Source of the DNA: Casuarius casuarius
Lineage: Eukaryota; Chordata; Aves; Casuariiformes; Casuariidae
Assembly: GCA_003342895.1 (NCBI GenBank)
Contig: PTFA01000191.1
Location: 916,589 to 980,588, forward strand
Direction of reading: 5' to 3'
Length of the DNA stretch: 64,000 nt
Below the pieces are notes generated by a model. The model was not told where the DNA came from. It saw nothing but the letters and a program-made list of their open reading frames with translations, and ran no database searches. Positions 20,989 through 33,720 of this stretch are shown here, piece after piece (the stretch's first letter is position 1; each line of letters opens with the position of its first letter). A program made the translations under genes and the position numbers.

Positions 20989-22959
20989 ATGCTACGCTGA
21001 ATGCTGTAGAGAATTGTGGCTTTTTTTTTGCTTTAGGAACCTCTGCTTCTTCATTTGAAAGCACAAATCAGACTGTTTATATGCAGAAGCCTACAAGGGA
21101 TTGCCCTGAAACTGCGTTCACAAATACACGCAACCCAGACCTTCCCTTCACATACCAATGTCTATCTTGCTTTACATCAATGTATTTTAAAAAGCTTAAA
21201 AAAGAAAGTGAAAAAGAAGGTGCACTCCTATATTACTAATTAAAGACTTACCACAGGCTACTGTAGTAGCTGTGAGATTGTAGCTGTGCCTGTCTAGTAC
21301 TAAGTGTTGCTAATTGAATGAATCCCTTAGGTGGCCAGCTCTGGGATGGCTGCTCTTGCATCAGAGGCAATATCTGCTCGGGGCCGAGAGGTGCTGGCAG
21401 TCTTCCTTGGGGAACATGTGTGAAAAATCAGGGCTTGCTTACCTGTGTTGTGTATAAACCTTACGGAGGAACAAGCCTCACCCCCGGGTTTTAGACAGCC
21501 TGGCCACTCTGCCATCTCACAGTAGCTGCACAGTAGCTGCACTGACTGCAGGTGGCTCCCAAAAGGTCTGGATTCAATTGCATAGTTTCCTTCCCTGTGT
21601 AAGCCTCATTTACAACCTGGGAATGAAATCATGTGGAATAATGATGTTTCCCCCCTCACAAGCCCAGGGAAGACTGAAAAAGGGAGAGGGAAATGTAGGT
21701 AAACCTCCAGTTAGCAAGGCACCTGCAGGAGTGTCCTGGCTCTAGGGTGAACGTCAGGCCTCCTCTGGCACTTGCAAACTGCAGCAAGCTCTGAATGAGC
21801 CACTCCGTTAGAGTCTTTCTCTGCAACTGTTCAAAGCCCTTTGGCTTGAGTTGTTGCTTTGGCTGCCTTCACATCCACTGATGCTGATGCTGCTTTAAAG
21901 CCACCAGTATCTGGTGGTCACAGGTGAGTCTGCATGACCTTGCAGCACAGGAGGAGCATGGCCGGTGCTGGCTGTCCGCACGGGGCACAAGGCCGAGTGG
22001 AGGAGCCCCGTGGGAACAGCGCCCGGGAGCAGAGTACAGCTCTAAGAGGCAGCAGCCCCAGCACCACAGCCACTCGCCACCTGGGACTGAGCTGACCATG
22101 CCCGGCACCTGCACACACCTTTCCTGGTGCTCCAGCGTTCCTTGGTGTGGTGTTAAAATAAGCAAGCTGACTTTCAGCAGGACTAGCTTAAGATTTCCAG
22201 GTTGGTGTGCGCTGGTGCTGCAGAGTAGGAGGTGCTTGGCTGTTTGCACAGGCTGTACAGCCATGCAGCCACACCAGTTTGGATGCCCCATCATGCAGCT
22301 AAGCCTGCTGCATTCAAGCTACGCTGTCTGCAGCTATCGTTATCCCTGGCACAACATCTAGAATAAATGACCCGCTCTAGACCCACAAATAGTGCATGCT
22401 AAAATTTTGTCTTCCTTTCTTTTTAAGGAAGCCTCAAAAATTAGCTTCAGGTTGCTTGCTTAGCCTGCTGTGATTTTGAGAAGCAACCAGTAATTTGAAG
22501 CGCCTCCCTTTGCAGTTGTGAGACTTAAGGCTCTTAAATGGTCTTTCTTACAAAGCCGGCCTCTCGAAGTTTGCTGCAGATGAACGCTCAGGAAATAAGG
22601 CACGTGAAATCCCTAGCTGTTTTGGGGGACGTTGACCATAATATATCCTGCTAAAAGCAGCTGTAAGGCCCAGTAGCTAGAGGACAGTGCTGGGATCTGG
22701 GAGTTGCTGGAGCCTTTCCCAGGCTGCCATTGGCAGGGTGCTAGCCACAGCCTGGCCTCCTTAGCTGGCAATAGCATTTCTGCCCCTCTTTGTAAAGGGC
22801 AGTTGTTGAAGCTACTGGGAAAGGTCTTCTGGAGACAACTTCTCTGGAGTGTTCACACTGTTTTCAGCATAAATTATGCATTTGCTTACATGTTTAGGAA
22901 AAGGAGAGGCATAACCAGCTGGCAAAATGATTAACCCACATTCGGAACTTGCAAAATGA
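20989..22959. other. non-coding, no gene seen
   Basis: I looked here on the minus strand for pol sequence belonging to the envelope remnant and found none. The longer frames at 21.87-22.36 kb lie in a GC-richer patch and overlap on both strands. A strong donor (cacaggtgagt at 21923) has no open frame before it. Confidence 0.5.
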
Positions 22960-23420
22960 GATCTCTGTTCAGTCATTAGGCCAGACATTTGTGCGGCCAG
23001 AAAAGCTTCAAAAATTATGGTGTGAAAGATGATAGATTCTTAGCTATCTATCTGCTTTAGTTGGAGGCCGCTATAATATACTATAATTTGAATTACTGTT
23101 TGGTTTTCTGTCCTACAGTTGTTGGCAGCTCCCATACAGAAGCCTTTTTTTAATGTTTATCTGAACGTTTAATTACTCTATAATAGCACAATAATTAGCA
23201 TGTAGCTACAGAGGAATTACACGGTTGTCTGTACTCTGTAAACTACAGTGTCAACCTCATCTGCAAGCAAATAATTATGCAGCAAACATACCTGTTTAAC
23301 TTAAACAGTAATTACCAAAGATTCAGGAAAAATGCAGGAAGTGTAGTTACTAGTTACTGCTTTTATAAATAAACCCTGGAAGAAAAATTCTTTGTAGTTC
23401 CCCAATTTATTTGTCTCTTT
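22960..23420. other. TAAT-rich block, candidate conserved regulatory element
   Basis: The stretch is dense in TAAT/ATTA core sites (taattactctataatagc, acaataattagc, caaataattatgc, cagtaattacc), lacks repeats and lacks open frames. This look is common in conserved homeodomain-bound enhancers in vertebrate gene deserts. Conservation cannot be tested from one sequence, so this is an inference from composition only. Confidence 0.25.
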
Positions 23421-24161
23421 TACTATCAAAATGTTAGATTGTATAAATTGGAACCAGGAAGAATATTGCTACAGAATTAAAGATTAACAAAGCTATCTTT
23501 AAACGAGGCGTGTTAATAATATGCGGTGTTATTTCATAACCCTTTCCCCCCCTAGCTACAGGTTACAATCAAGCAGATGAAAATATTTACAAATAAACTT
23601 CACATTTGCTTCGGTTGCATCTGTGCATTTTGAAGCCTCTTCCAGAAACTCTGGGTGAGAATAACCACAAGATGGCAATATACCCAAGGAAATAAAATTA
23701 CGGACTATCAAAATCTCTTGCCCCAAAACCATAGCGCTCCTCAGAAAGAGATAAAATTATTCAGCCTTGAGATTTTACTGTGTTGACAACTGTTCTGTGT
23801 TACAGGCATCAGTGTAAGGATTTCAAGAATCTGTTCCATTTCAAAAGGATTTCATAGCTGTAAGAATAAATGTGAGGCCAAACATCCACTCTGTACTTTG
23901 TTTCACCCTGGTGGATATATTTAGTAAATTTGGGCTTGTGTTTGCTTTAGACTCAAAGGTTTCCCAATGAATATTTGTAAAACATTGCATTCAGAAACAT
24001 GTTTTCTTCCGCGCCGTGAGTTCCCTGCTTGGACATCTATTCTAATACAGCTGGTTTTGTATTTGTAATGCAGCTGTTACTCTCTCTAGGGATCAGATAC
24101 TGAAATGGAGTAGCACCTTTTCAGTCTACGAACCCCACCCTCATCCTTCCTTTACTTTTAG
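23421..24161. other. AT-rich non-coding, no gene seen
   Basis: No open frame and no recognisable repeat. It ends in a pyrimidine-rich tract that serves as a possible acceptor for the candidate exon to the right. Confidence 0.5.
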
Positions 24162-24294
24162 GTGGGGAACGTGTTTTCATGAGAGATACCTCCAGGGCAT
24201 CCTACACTCTCTTTAGGCAGCGAATGCGTACCCAAGGTATGGGTCTGTATCCGATGGCAAGACCTTACCGTCTGGAGCTGGAAGGACACGCTAG
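24162..24294 (+). CDS. candidate internal exon, unknown protein (43 codons)
   Basis: A pyrimidine tract ending tttacttttag at 24161 is followed by 133 bases open in one frame (GGG at 24164 onward) and then GCTAG|gtgagc at 24294/24295, a consensus donor. The read-through frame stops immediately inside the presumed intron (AGG TGA). The encoded piece starts GERVFMRDTSRASYTLFRQR and ends LYPMARPYRLELEGHA: basic, with no hydrophobic segment. The exon would enter with two bases of a split codon and leave with two. I do not recognise the family and see no neighbouring exon in matching phase. Good splice sites around a short open frame also arise by chance. Confidence 0.3.
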
Positions 24295-25199
24295 GTGAGC
24301 CCCTGCTGTTGCAGCTGCCACATAATCTCACCCAGAAGCCACCGTTCAGTCCTATGGGAACATGGTCGCCAAGGAATTCCTCCAAGAACGCTCCTCCGCC
24401 AGCTCCCAGGGTTTCACCTTGCCTTTGCTGGCTGCAATGCTCCCCTGGCTGAAGAACAGGCCTGTAAGGCAGAGAGGTCCGCGACCATCCAGGCTATTAA
24501 AAGATTAGCATCAGGAGGTTGAAGTGGGTTTAGGTTGGCTGGGGAGCCAGGGAGGAGCATGGAGGGTCGGTGCCATGTGCTGTCATCTCTCTCCCCCATG
24601 ATGTTGCTCTGGGTATGTTCTCTTTCTCACCCTCCGTTTTTATTACTGGGGGATGTCTGCATAAAAGCAAAGCTCAGGTGTTCCTGCTGGTGATGCCTCC
24701 ATCTGACCTGAGGCCACCTGCCCAACAGAACTGCTGGTTGCTGTGGAGATGCCACAAAAGATTGATGGTCTCAGGAAGGAGATGAGCAGGAGCAGCTCAT
24801 TGCAAAGGGCAAATGACCCTTCCCAGCCTGCACGGAGGAGCTTGGCTCAGGTACTCTGCTGCCCTGCACACGCAGGCCTGGAGCTGTGTCACGAGGCAAG
24901 CGGCAATGTGTCCCCCACAGAGCACTGTGGGTTCTTGACTGTGCTGGTCTGAAAGGACAGGATTTTTTTTTTCTTTTGGCCATGGAGAGGAAAATGTATG
25001 TTGTTTTGCTTCAAACAGCAATGAAGGAAAGAAGAAGCTTCAGAGCGGACAGGAGGCACATACAATATGCTTGAGCGTGAGGGCACTCGCCAAAGTACTG
25101 TGAGATAGATTGGCCTCATTTGTCCATAGCAAATAAAAAGTAATTTATTAGTATTTTAAAATAATCTCCCTGTCTTCCTCACTGTATTAGTAGACTTAC
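24295..25199. other. non-coding, no gene seen
   Basis: Frames around 24.3-25.1 kb overlap on both strands without recognisable features. A T-run lies at about 24963-24971. Confidence 0.45.
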
Positions 25200-25313
25200 T
25201 TCTCCGCAGAACAAACGCTTCGGCTTGAGGAAGTTCCTGTGAGTGAACCTCTCCTGGCAGATGTCGTCCAGCTCTGCGGTGCTCAGATCTGAGTGTTCTT
25301 TGAGAATACGTGC
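25200..25313 (-). CDS. candidate internal exon, unknown protein (~37 codons)
   Basis: On the minus strand a frame open from about 25313 ends in GGAGAA|gtaagt at 25200/25199, a near-perfect donor, with the exon ending on a codon boundary. The piece reads LKEHSDLSTAELDDICQER and then FTHRNFLKPKRLFCGE, with the mixed charged and aromatic composition of a real globular protein. The acceptor is uncertain: AG sites exist at about 25313 and further in, but the pyrimidine tract is poor. A second minus frame is also open here, which lowers the weight. Family unknown. It shares orientation with the frame at 4689-5228, but the phases do not join directly. Confidence 0.3.
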
Positions 25314-28300
25314 TCAGCGCTGGTGTAGTCTTTTCAGTATGCTTATATGTGTGCCTTGTCACCGTTTATTAGAAAAGTGCTTGCAGTAAAATACTATCAG
25401 ATCTCTGGGTTATGGAATAAAAGATGATGACTCTGCTAGGGTTCAGATATGAGATGAACAGTTTTTTGCAGCTTTTCTAAACTGAACTGTATTTTGTGCG
25501 GGCAACAGTCCAAGTACCTCTTCGTTGTTAATTTGGTGATAGTCTTTCTGGTTTATGCTGAGATTTGTCAGGTTGCACTTGTAGGATCTGAAGTTTTTGG
25601 TGTTTCTGTACTGGAAGAAATAGGGGAGGGAGAAGGAGGACTACGTTGCTCAGATGCAGCAGGGCCCCCTAATGTGCTGTGTATTTAAGCAATAGTATAG
25701 TGGAATTTGAAACAAAAACCTGTTTTCAGCCAACGTGAGTTAAGTTTCAGATCTGCATTACCCTCAGCGGCATTGGAAATCCAAAGCCTGATGGGTATTT
25801 CCTCCTGAAGAAAGAGTGCTGAGGTTGTTTCTGTTAAATCGCTTCACTGAGGGCAAAACTGTGGAAGTCCAAGTAAAGGCAGGCACCAAACTCAGCCCCC
25901 ATTGTGGAGTGCATCGTGCCCTGGGTTATCGTGGTGCTGCGGGAGCAGTTAGGGTTTGGGGAGAGGTGGCTCGACAATAAGGGGACTCCTGCAAGGCCAC
26001 TGTGTTCGGTCTGGGTCTTTTTCTGGTCCAAGGTGAAATGTCCTCAGATCTGGGTATATTTGAGAAGCAATGGGGCTTGTTAAACATCCTCTCTCTTCTG
26101 GCAATACATCCCGGACACCNTGCTTGCCGGTTTTGCCCTGCATGATGCCACCCCCGCGGCCCAGCCTGGGAGCTGCAGCCGAGCCTGAATCACTGCCCAG
26201 GCTGACAACTCACTTCATCTGCCTGCCATGGGGAAGAGAGGACACCTGCCCTTCAAAGACAAGTAGGGCACAGAGAAGGAATGGCAAAAACCACAGGGCG
26301 ATGACTGTCTTTAGGAAGCACATCCTTTCATTAGGCATGCCTTAGAGGAAAGGAGTCAGACCTTTGTATTTTGATGCATGATTGCCAGTGAGAAGTGGGG
26401 CAAAACTTACCCCGCTTTGGCTCATTAGATGTATGATAGCAGACACTAACTCCAGGAAATCTGGGGGGATGAGAGATTGGGGTTGACCTTTCTAAGCAGG
26501 AGAAAGAGTTTGTTCTCTCTGCCACAAATTCTGTCCTCAACATCGCTGTTGTCTCAGTTCTTTTAAAACAAAAACTGAATAAGCTTTGTACTTAGTATTT
26601 GCAAGTGAGACAATACTGCTCTATATCTCCTTATTATGCCCACTTTTTGTGTCCTGCCTACATGCTCATAGTGGTTTAGAAGATGAGCTGGGGAAAAGGA
26701 GTGCCTTGCCCAGGATGTGCCCCCTTCTGGGGCAAGACCAGAGTCCATCAGTGGCCCCACCGCAGGCACAAGAGGACCCAGTGTGTGGGCTGTTGCATGT
26801 ACAAGGAGCTCTGAGCTGCGGAGATGAGCCCTAATAGAGACCACTTTTTGTTTTCTTTCTTTCTCTTCTATTCTGTTAAACAGGACATAGTTGTACCATG
26901 TCTGGCTGTTGAATTTTGCTGCTGTAGCTGCTGTGCAGACTCTTCTGTGGATTTTGAGGCCAGCCTAGAAAATGTCCCCAGGACAGTTGTCAGTGTGCAG
27001 TCTGATTAATAGCTGCCATCCTTAGCTGGGAAGCTGTCACCTTTAGCTGGGGTTTTGGTATTAAGCTTTGGTGAACAAGTCTTTATGTTTGAACTCTATC
27101 TGACTGGTGAGGACAAAACAGTCTTCCAAGAGAAGTAATAAATGCAACCGGTTTCAATGTAGGTTGGGATAAATTTATAGAAAAACATCGTATAACCTGG
27201 TGTCTGTGACAAGAGACACTGAACTTCACGATTGGGATGTCCCTTCAGTCCTATTTCCTNCCCCTTTCTCTAAGGGAAAGAGTATACTCAGTTTCCTGCT
27301 TCTTTATGAAGTCAACTCATTTATTTGCTCTTTGAAAAGACTCTATTTACAGCCCCTTTAGGCATTACCGGGATGGCAGTGACTGCTAGGTCTGGGGTAG
27401 GGCATGTTTTCTTCTGGTGCTGGAGTGTGGTGTCAAGACAGCTATTGGAGGCAGCAGGATGAGTGGGATGTCTGCAATCCTGAATCTGATGGTTTAGAGC
27501 CAAATCCTCATCCGAGTGAAGACATTAGCAACATTAACAGAATTTAACCCTTATGCACATATTCCGCTTAAAGATCAATTTACAGTTGGTTAAAACATGT
27601 AGCTGGGGCATTACTCATTTTGGTACAAGGAAAATATTCTTTTGGCAGAACAAGTGCAGTGAATTATGGCATGTGTTTACTAATCTGGGGGTTTCTTACT
27701 CCCTTCTGAATGTCTTTTAAATTCTTTGCCTTAGCAGAGCCCCTAATATTGTTGGGAAAGTTGACTGTTTTTACTAATACTAAACACCAGATGGCATCAT
27801 ATTTGAGTGACAAGAGCACAGGCAGTTGAACCGTGTTAGAGGGAAGCTCAGCTTTGCTGAGTTTTTCTGGGCACGGTTCCAAGCAATAATATCTTTTCCC
27901 ACCAGTTGTGTGACAGATCTAGACTTTCATTTGCATTAGAAGCTAAAAAAAAGGAACTGTTTAAAAAAGAGTCTCTTTTCTATCTTGTATAGTATTTTGG
28001 GGACAACTGGTTTGCAATGTAAGGCTTCCAAACCATCAATTGACTGTGTGTGAAAAGAACCATGTATTAGTGCATAGGTTCTTTGAACTTGGTGGGTCTT
28101 GGTGTGGGTCCAGGGCCCTCCTGAATGGACTTAATTTCANGGTCATTGCCTGCACCATTAATAGCACAAGACAAGCAGAGTTTATTAAAGACATAGTGAT
28201 ACATTTGGTTATGATGTGGAGAGCAGCACTGAACACCTCAGAGGGGCAACAACACTCAGTTTCTACAACTCTGCAAAGGTCTGACCAAAGTCTTGGTAAT

Positions 28301-31300
28301 ATATCTTTGGGCACCCAGCACTGGGCACCTGCTTTGGGTGGTTCCACCCCTCTGAGTATTGGGCCTTCTGNTGGCCTTTCACACCTTGCAGCTGCACCAG
28401 CACCAGCCACCTCCAAAACGCCTGGTATATCTCGGCCTGAGCTCGTTCCCTTCCCTGCCGTCTTTCAGAGACGCTGGAGATCTCCCCACTCAGCCGTGAA
28501 TATACAGGCCTTACAGTTTCTGTCGTGATGCTTGTCTAGGTTCATGTTCATGGGGGTTCACACGGCAGACTGGTGTGTCTGGAAAGATGCATACTCTCCC
28601 CAGATCGACTGGGAAATACTCACAAAGCATCTCTGGGTTCCCAGGTCTTAAAACCCAGGCAGGCAACTGTGGAAATCTCCTGGCAGCACGAGGGACGATG
28701 CAGCTCCTGGGACGCTGTAGTTGTCCTTTGCCCAAGTTGTCTCTGTACTGGAGAGCTGGGCAGCTCTGTAGCAGAACAGACAACGGAAACTAGGCCACCG
28801 GTGAGCTCCCTCTCTTCTGAGCTTTCCTTTCCCACGTTTTCTAGTTTTAAATACTTTTCAAAATGTTCCTATAATTCTTCTGCTGTTACTTAAGCTTTTT
28901 TTTATGTGTAGTGGAAAAATTTTGAAAACGCAAGGTGTAGTCCCCCAAAAAGCATTTAAAATTGTACTGTGAAAAAGTCCACTCTTTTTTTAATGTGGCC
29001 CTATTAAGATAATATTAATAAAATAAGCTACATTTTCCTCAGCATAGCTCCTTAGTAGGGGCAGGTACACAGGAGGCGAGATGTTCCACACTATCGAACA
29101 CATCCATGAGCTTTTCCCACTGGATTTTAAACAATTGGGGTTTTTTGTTTGTTTACTTTTGCTATAGATTTATAAAGGTTCAGCTCAATACAGAAACAAA
29201 TAGCAAAGATGATGTTCACTTATATTCGTCTGTATCCTGCAGGATAGGAAAGCAGGCTTTAACAGCCCAGATGATTTTGAGACGAATTGCAGGGCTGGGT
29301 GGGGAAGTCAGCGGCTCTTCTTTCAAGAATAGAGCCCTTAGTGTCTGAGCTGCAATACTATTCCCCTTTTGTCCCTCTGTCTTTGGCTCTTTGTTATGTC
29401 AACATCTGTAGTTTTGAGTAAATAGCCTAAGGGGAGAATACATATTGTACTTCTGCTAAAGAAGCAAGCCTCTGGAAGAGGCCAGATGACTATATGAACT
29501 ATGCTGCCTCTGTGTGCGAAGCAAGGAGGCCTCCAGTAAATGCATATATAGGACTCCGAAAAGACCCTCGTTTCATCGTGAATGAATATTGCTCAGTACT
29601 TCATTGACTAGACCCTCGGTTTGTGCAAAGCAGAATAGCTCCAGTGTCAGTCCTACAGATATGCTTATTTACAGGAGCTGAGTACCTGATGCTGTAATCA
29701 AAGCAGGATGCAAATACTAGTCTAGCTGTTCTGTGAAACATTCGTGTTTTCTCCTGTAAGCTCCCCGCAGATACTTTTCAGGTGTGTGGATTTTTAAATG
29801 TTTTCAATATACATTTTTATTTGTATAATTACATAAATACTCATAAAACCCGTAGAAGGAAAACTCCTTTTTAGCAAAAGGGCTTTCTAAACCATACTGT
29901 GCTTGTGGCTAGCTTTGCCATTTCCCTGTCCTTCTCCCACCCTGTCCCTGCCAAATCTGTCAGCAGAGTTAAGGTCTCAAAGATGAGAAGTTCTTCAGTT
30001 TTGGAGAAAAGAGCCAGCTGCGCAAAGGGGAGGGATGCTATTGGTGTCCACTGGAGGAAAGGCTGCTGCGTGAGCTCAGCACTTGCAAGACCCCAGAGAT
30101 TTTATGTGGGAGATTGAGTGTGAGAGGCATGTTCACAGAAATGAGCCTTCACCGCTCCACTGCTTGCAGAACAGCCTGGCAAAGGTAGCCTGGCTCCAGG
30201 AGGAATATAACCCCAGCAGAGAGCCATGACTTAGTGCTTCACTGTGAGCGGAGAACAGCTCAGTGAAGCTGGCACCAACCCACGGGGCATTACCCTGCCT
30301 GGGGCGCCAATGAACGAGCGGGTCTGCCCAGTGATTTCAGTGTGGCTTCGAAACAGATTCTTTTCAAAGAGAAAAGTAAGGTCAAAAGAATATTTTCAAA
30401 GTAAAAAATGTTACAAAACGTTTGTTAGACTCCAAGAGAGCAAACTTTGGAAGATACGGTTTGTCTTCTGTTCTCCATTTGCCCATTATTACTTATCTCC
30501 TTTAAATCAAAATGCCATCTTCCTTCGAACTATTTTGGGCAGTCCTGGCCTCTTTGCCACAGCGCGTGCTTTTTCTGGGTCACGTTGTGTTTCAGAGCTG
30601 TATTTTTTCTGACAGGATCAATATACTTCATGTGTGAGTTCTCCTTGAAAGAAAGATGGTTTTGTATATTTGCACCAGCCTTACACCTAAAAAGATGTTC
30701 ACACAACTATATTGCCTTGTTAGGCACTGTACAGCCACATGGTATGAAGAATTTGTCTCCAAAGCATTTGCAGACTACTTAGGCAAATGGAGCAGCATGC
30801 CGGGGAACCACCTGGGGTGAGGCATTTCTCTAAGAGCGGATCTGGGAGCCGAAATCAAACCTAACGCTGGGGTTTGTGGAAATACCTGACTACTCAGGTA
30901 AGCAGCTTTTGTTTTATACACCTAAGGCTGTATTTATGCTACAAGCAGTAGAGATGTCTAATCCAGCAGAGGTCCCAGAAGCCATCTGGCCATGGCATCA
31001 TGCAGTTTGCTGTGGGATAATCTTTCCTGCCTGTCAGCTAGTTGAGGCTAGCCCAAGTGTTTCTGCTCTGTGCTGCAATTGGCCACCTAGCTATATGTTG
31101 AGTAAATACGTTTGAAAAGACTCAGTTGGCCCCCCATTACCAAGAGAGGAATATGGACCATTCCAAGCAAGAGACGCACACAAACCTGCTCAAATGACGT
31201 GGAGCAAAACAAGAATCCAGGGAGAAGCAATCTGATCTCAAAACATCCCTTCTACTGATGGGATTTTTCATGACTCTCTCCCAACAAGCCATTTGACACC

Positions 31301-33589
31301 TGGTGATCTGAGTGTATGACCTGGTTTGCTGAACAAATTTGGTGCTTTGGCTGGGGGCAATTGAAAACTCCTGGGAAAGTGGGACGGAGTATGTTCTTAG
31401 CTACCTTTGACAAGACAGTCATTCAATTATATGGGCATTAGATTAACCAGCACTAGTCTTCATATATTCACAAAATTAAGTGTCCAGCTGGAAATGAAGC
31501 AACAGTTAGGACCGAAAATTAATGTAATATTTAGGATTTTCTCAGTGTCATAGACAGGTAACTACAGAATCAATTGATATCAGCAGTGTTTGGGAACATG
31601 AAGTATGCTGTTAAATTTCACAAGTCTTGCACCCTCACAGAATAAAAGTCTGGGTCTGCAAGTCCCAGTCTTGTGCACTGCAGAAATGACGGCCACTTGC
31701 ATCAGTTTTCACTTGTTTTTGGAAGAGAAAACGGGAGCAAATGCTTCCTTTAAAGCTGCATCCCCCAGCCCTCGGCACCCACAAAGATAAATTCTTCCAG
31801 GACAGGAGGGGGTTTGCAGGGAGCTGCTCTTTGCTGTTCTTCAGTCCCTTCCAGCAAGCCCAAGGCTGCCCTGAAGAAGCCAGAGTGTGACTGCAGCGTT
31901 GGACTGAACCCCCCAGGAACGGGGCAGAGACTGGGTTGATTTTCAGGTTCTGAAGCAGTGCGGTTTGGGTCCTGATTTATAGTGTTCTCTGCCCAGGGGT
32001 TAGAGCTCAGCTTTCTGCAATTGTTGCCAGGTTTTGGCTTTTTGTCTTCAATGGTGCATTCTCACTGAAGAAGAAGCTGTGAGGAAACCCTAGGGCATGC
32101 TTGACTGTAGGCTACTTCCCAAAACTCAGGAGGGGCCAGGGAGCTGAGCGGACCCAGCGACTGGACTGGGGAGAGGGAGGAGGAGTGTATGTGGGTAAAT
32201 CCCAGCTTTGGAGCTGCATGCCATCTTTAGCAGCCTGAAAAACAGGGTAAAAGTGGATGCTTTTGAATGACATGTTGATAAATAAGAAACTTCTGTGTTT
32301 TCTGGTCCAAAATGTTCTCTCTGAATGAAAATCCGCTTTTGCCTGTATTCAGCTGTAAGCTATTTCTATACCGTCTGTTAAATTAGCTTTGTAGTATTCT
32401 CTCCACCAGACTTTGTATTTTTTAGCTTCCATAGATTGCATTTTGGTGAGTGTGTGTATATGTGTGTTGGACTAAGATACGTAGCATTTCTCTACAGTAA
32501 AGTAAAAGTTAGCTGGAAAAGGGTATAACAGTATAAAAACTTTCTTCCATGGTACTTCAATCCTGTTTTCACACATACAGCATAAAGCTGACTGCTGCAT
32601 AATTCCAATTTATGATTTCCGTCTTACATGAACTGTTGTTTCAGTGAAAACATACCTGTATCTGGAAGGTGGGATTTTTCTTCTTTCAAATTGAGAATTT
32701 TGTTAGTGGAAGCCCTGCGTGCCAAGAGGTTCAAGAAACTTCAGAAGGAAAGGAAAGGAGTCCGTGCAAAATGGAGCAATAAACCTGAACCATTCCAGGA
32801 GCAGGCAGGCTAATGAAACCTGTTTTTCTGCAGATTTGTGACCGTTCTCCCCTAATTTAATGTCCCTTCTTCCTTTTGCATCTCCCTCCAAGATGCTGTG
32901 AGTGCTCATCCTCCCGTGTCTTCCCAGTCCTGTCTGGGCTAGGGACAGTTGGTGCTGTAGCTAATCCAGATCCCAGTCTGTGCTAATTAGCTGTCCGGGA
33001 TGGCTGTGCTGGCTGGGCCAGCTGCCTGCTGCCAGAGGAAAAGAGACCGTCACTGAGATCCCCTTGCCTTCTCCTCCCTTGGGTGCTCATTTGGGTCTCT
33101 TGTCTCTTCCCTCCTAATGATTGCCACAAAACTCACAGGAATGCAGTATTTCTGAAATACCTACCCCCTCTCAAACTTAGTGGAAATGGCCAGTGGATTT
33201 AATATTAGTAGACGATGTCAGGCAGAGGGACAGCCCGATTGCACAAGCGCTGCTTCCTCAGGCTAAGAAAGGAGGGGAAGGCAGAAGTCTCTCTCTCTAG
33301 CCTAGGGTCCCAGCACTAGATTTCTATATTTTACAAGTTGTCAGAAAGAACTAGGTCTGGTTCTGTAATTTGACTTCACAAGTCTTCCACAGATTTTTTT
33401 TTTTACAAGGCTAGTGAGATAAAAGGCTGCTCAAGAAAGAAGGCCCAGAGGCACCACTAAGAAGAATATACTGTTCATGGCCATCATCTCCACAGTTTGC
33501 AGCCAGAAGTTCTAATTACATGCTAGCATTTTGATACCATTTCACAACTGAAACGCATACATGTATTACCTTATAGAAAAAAAAATGTG
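25314..33589. other. long non-coding stretch, no gene seen
   Basis: The longest frame is 162 codons at 28040-28528 on the plus strand; it spans two ambiguous bases and has no recognisable feature. The rest is ordinary AT-rich sequence with GC-richer patches at about 26.1, 28.4 and 31.8-32.2 kb. A TG-rich run lies at about 32443-32470. I recognise no repeat family. Confidence 0.5.
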
Positions 33590-33720
33590 GAGGTCAGAAT
33601 GGACCACTGGCCCAACCAGGGCTATAATAGGCAATTTCATTCTGCTTCATTTGCACTGACCCTCCGTGACAACACTTTTTTTGGCCTACCCACTTCTTCC
33701 AAAAAAGGCTTTCAAGACTG
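33590..33720 (-). repeat. possible ancient CR1/L3-like fragment, antisense
   Basis: The plus strand reads aggtcagaatggaccactgg near 33591, resembling the antisense 3' region of old amniote CR1/L3 elements. The remainder is too diverged to confirm. Confidence 0.3.

Noticed and set aside
28040..28528. 162-codon plus-strand open frame
   Set aside because: It crosses two ambiguous bases, is partly overlapped by a minus frame and has no motif, splice context or recognisable similarity.
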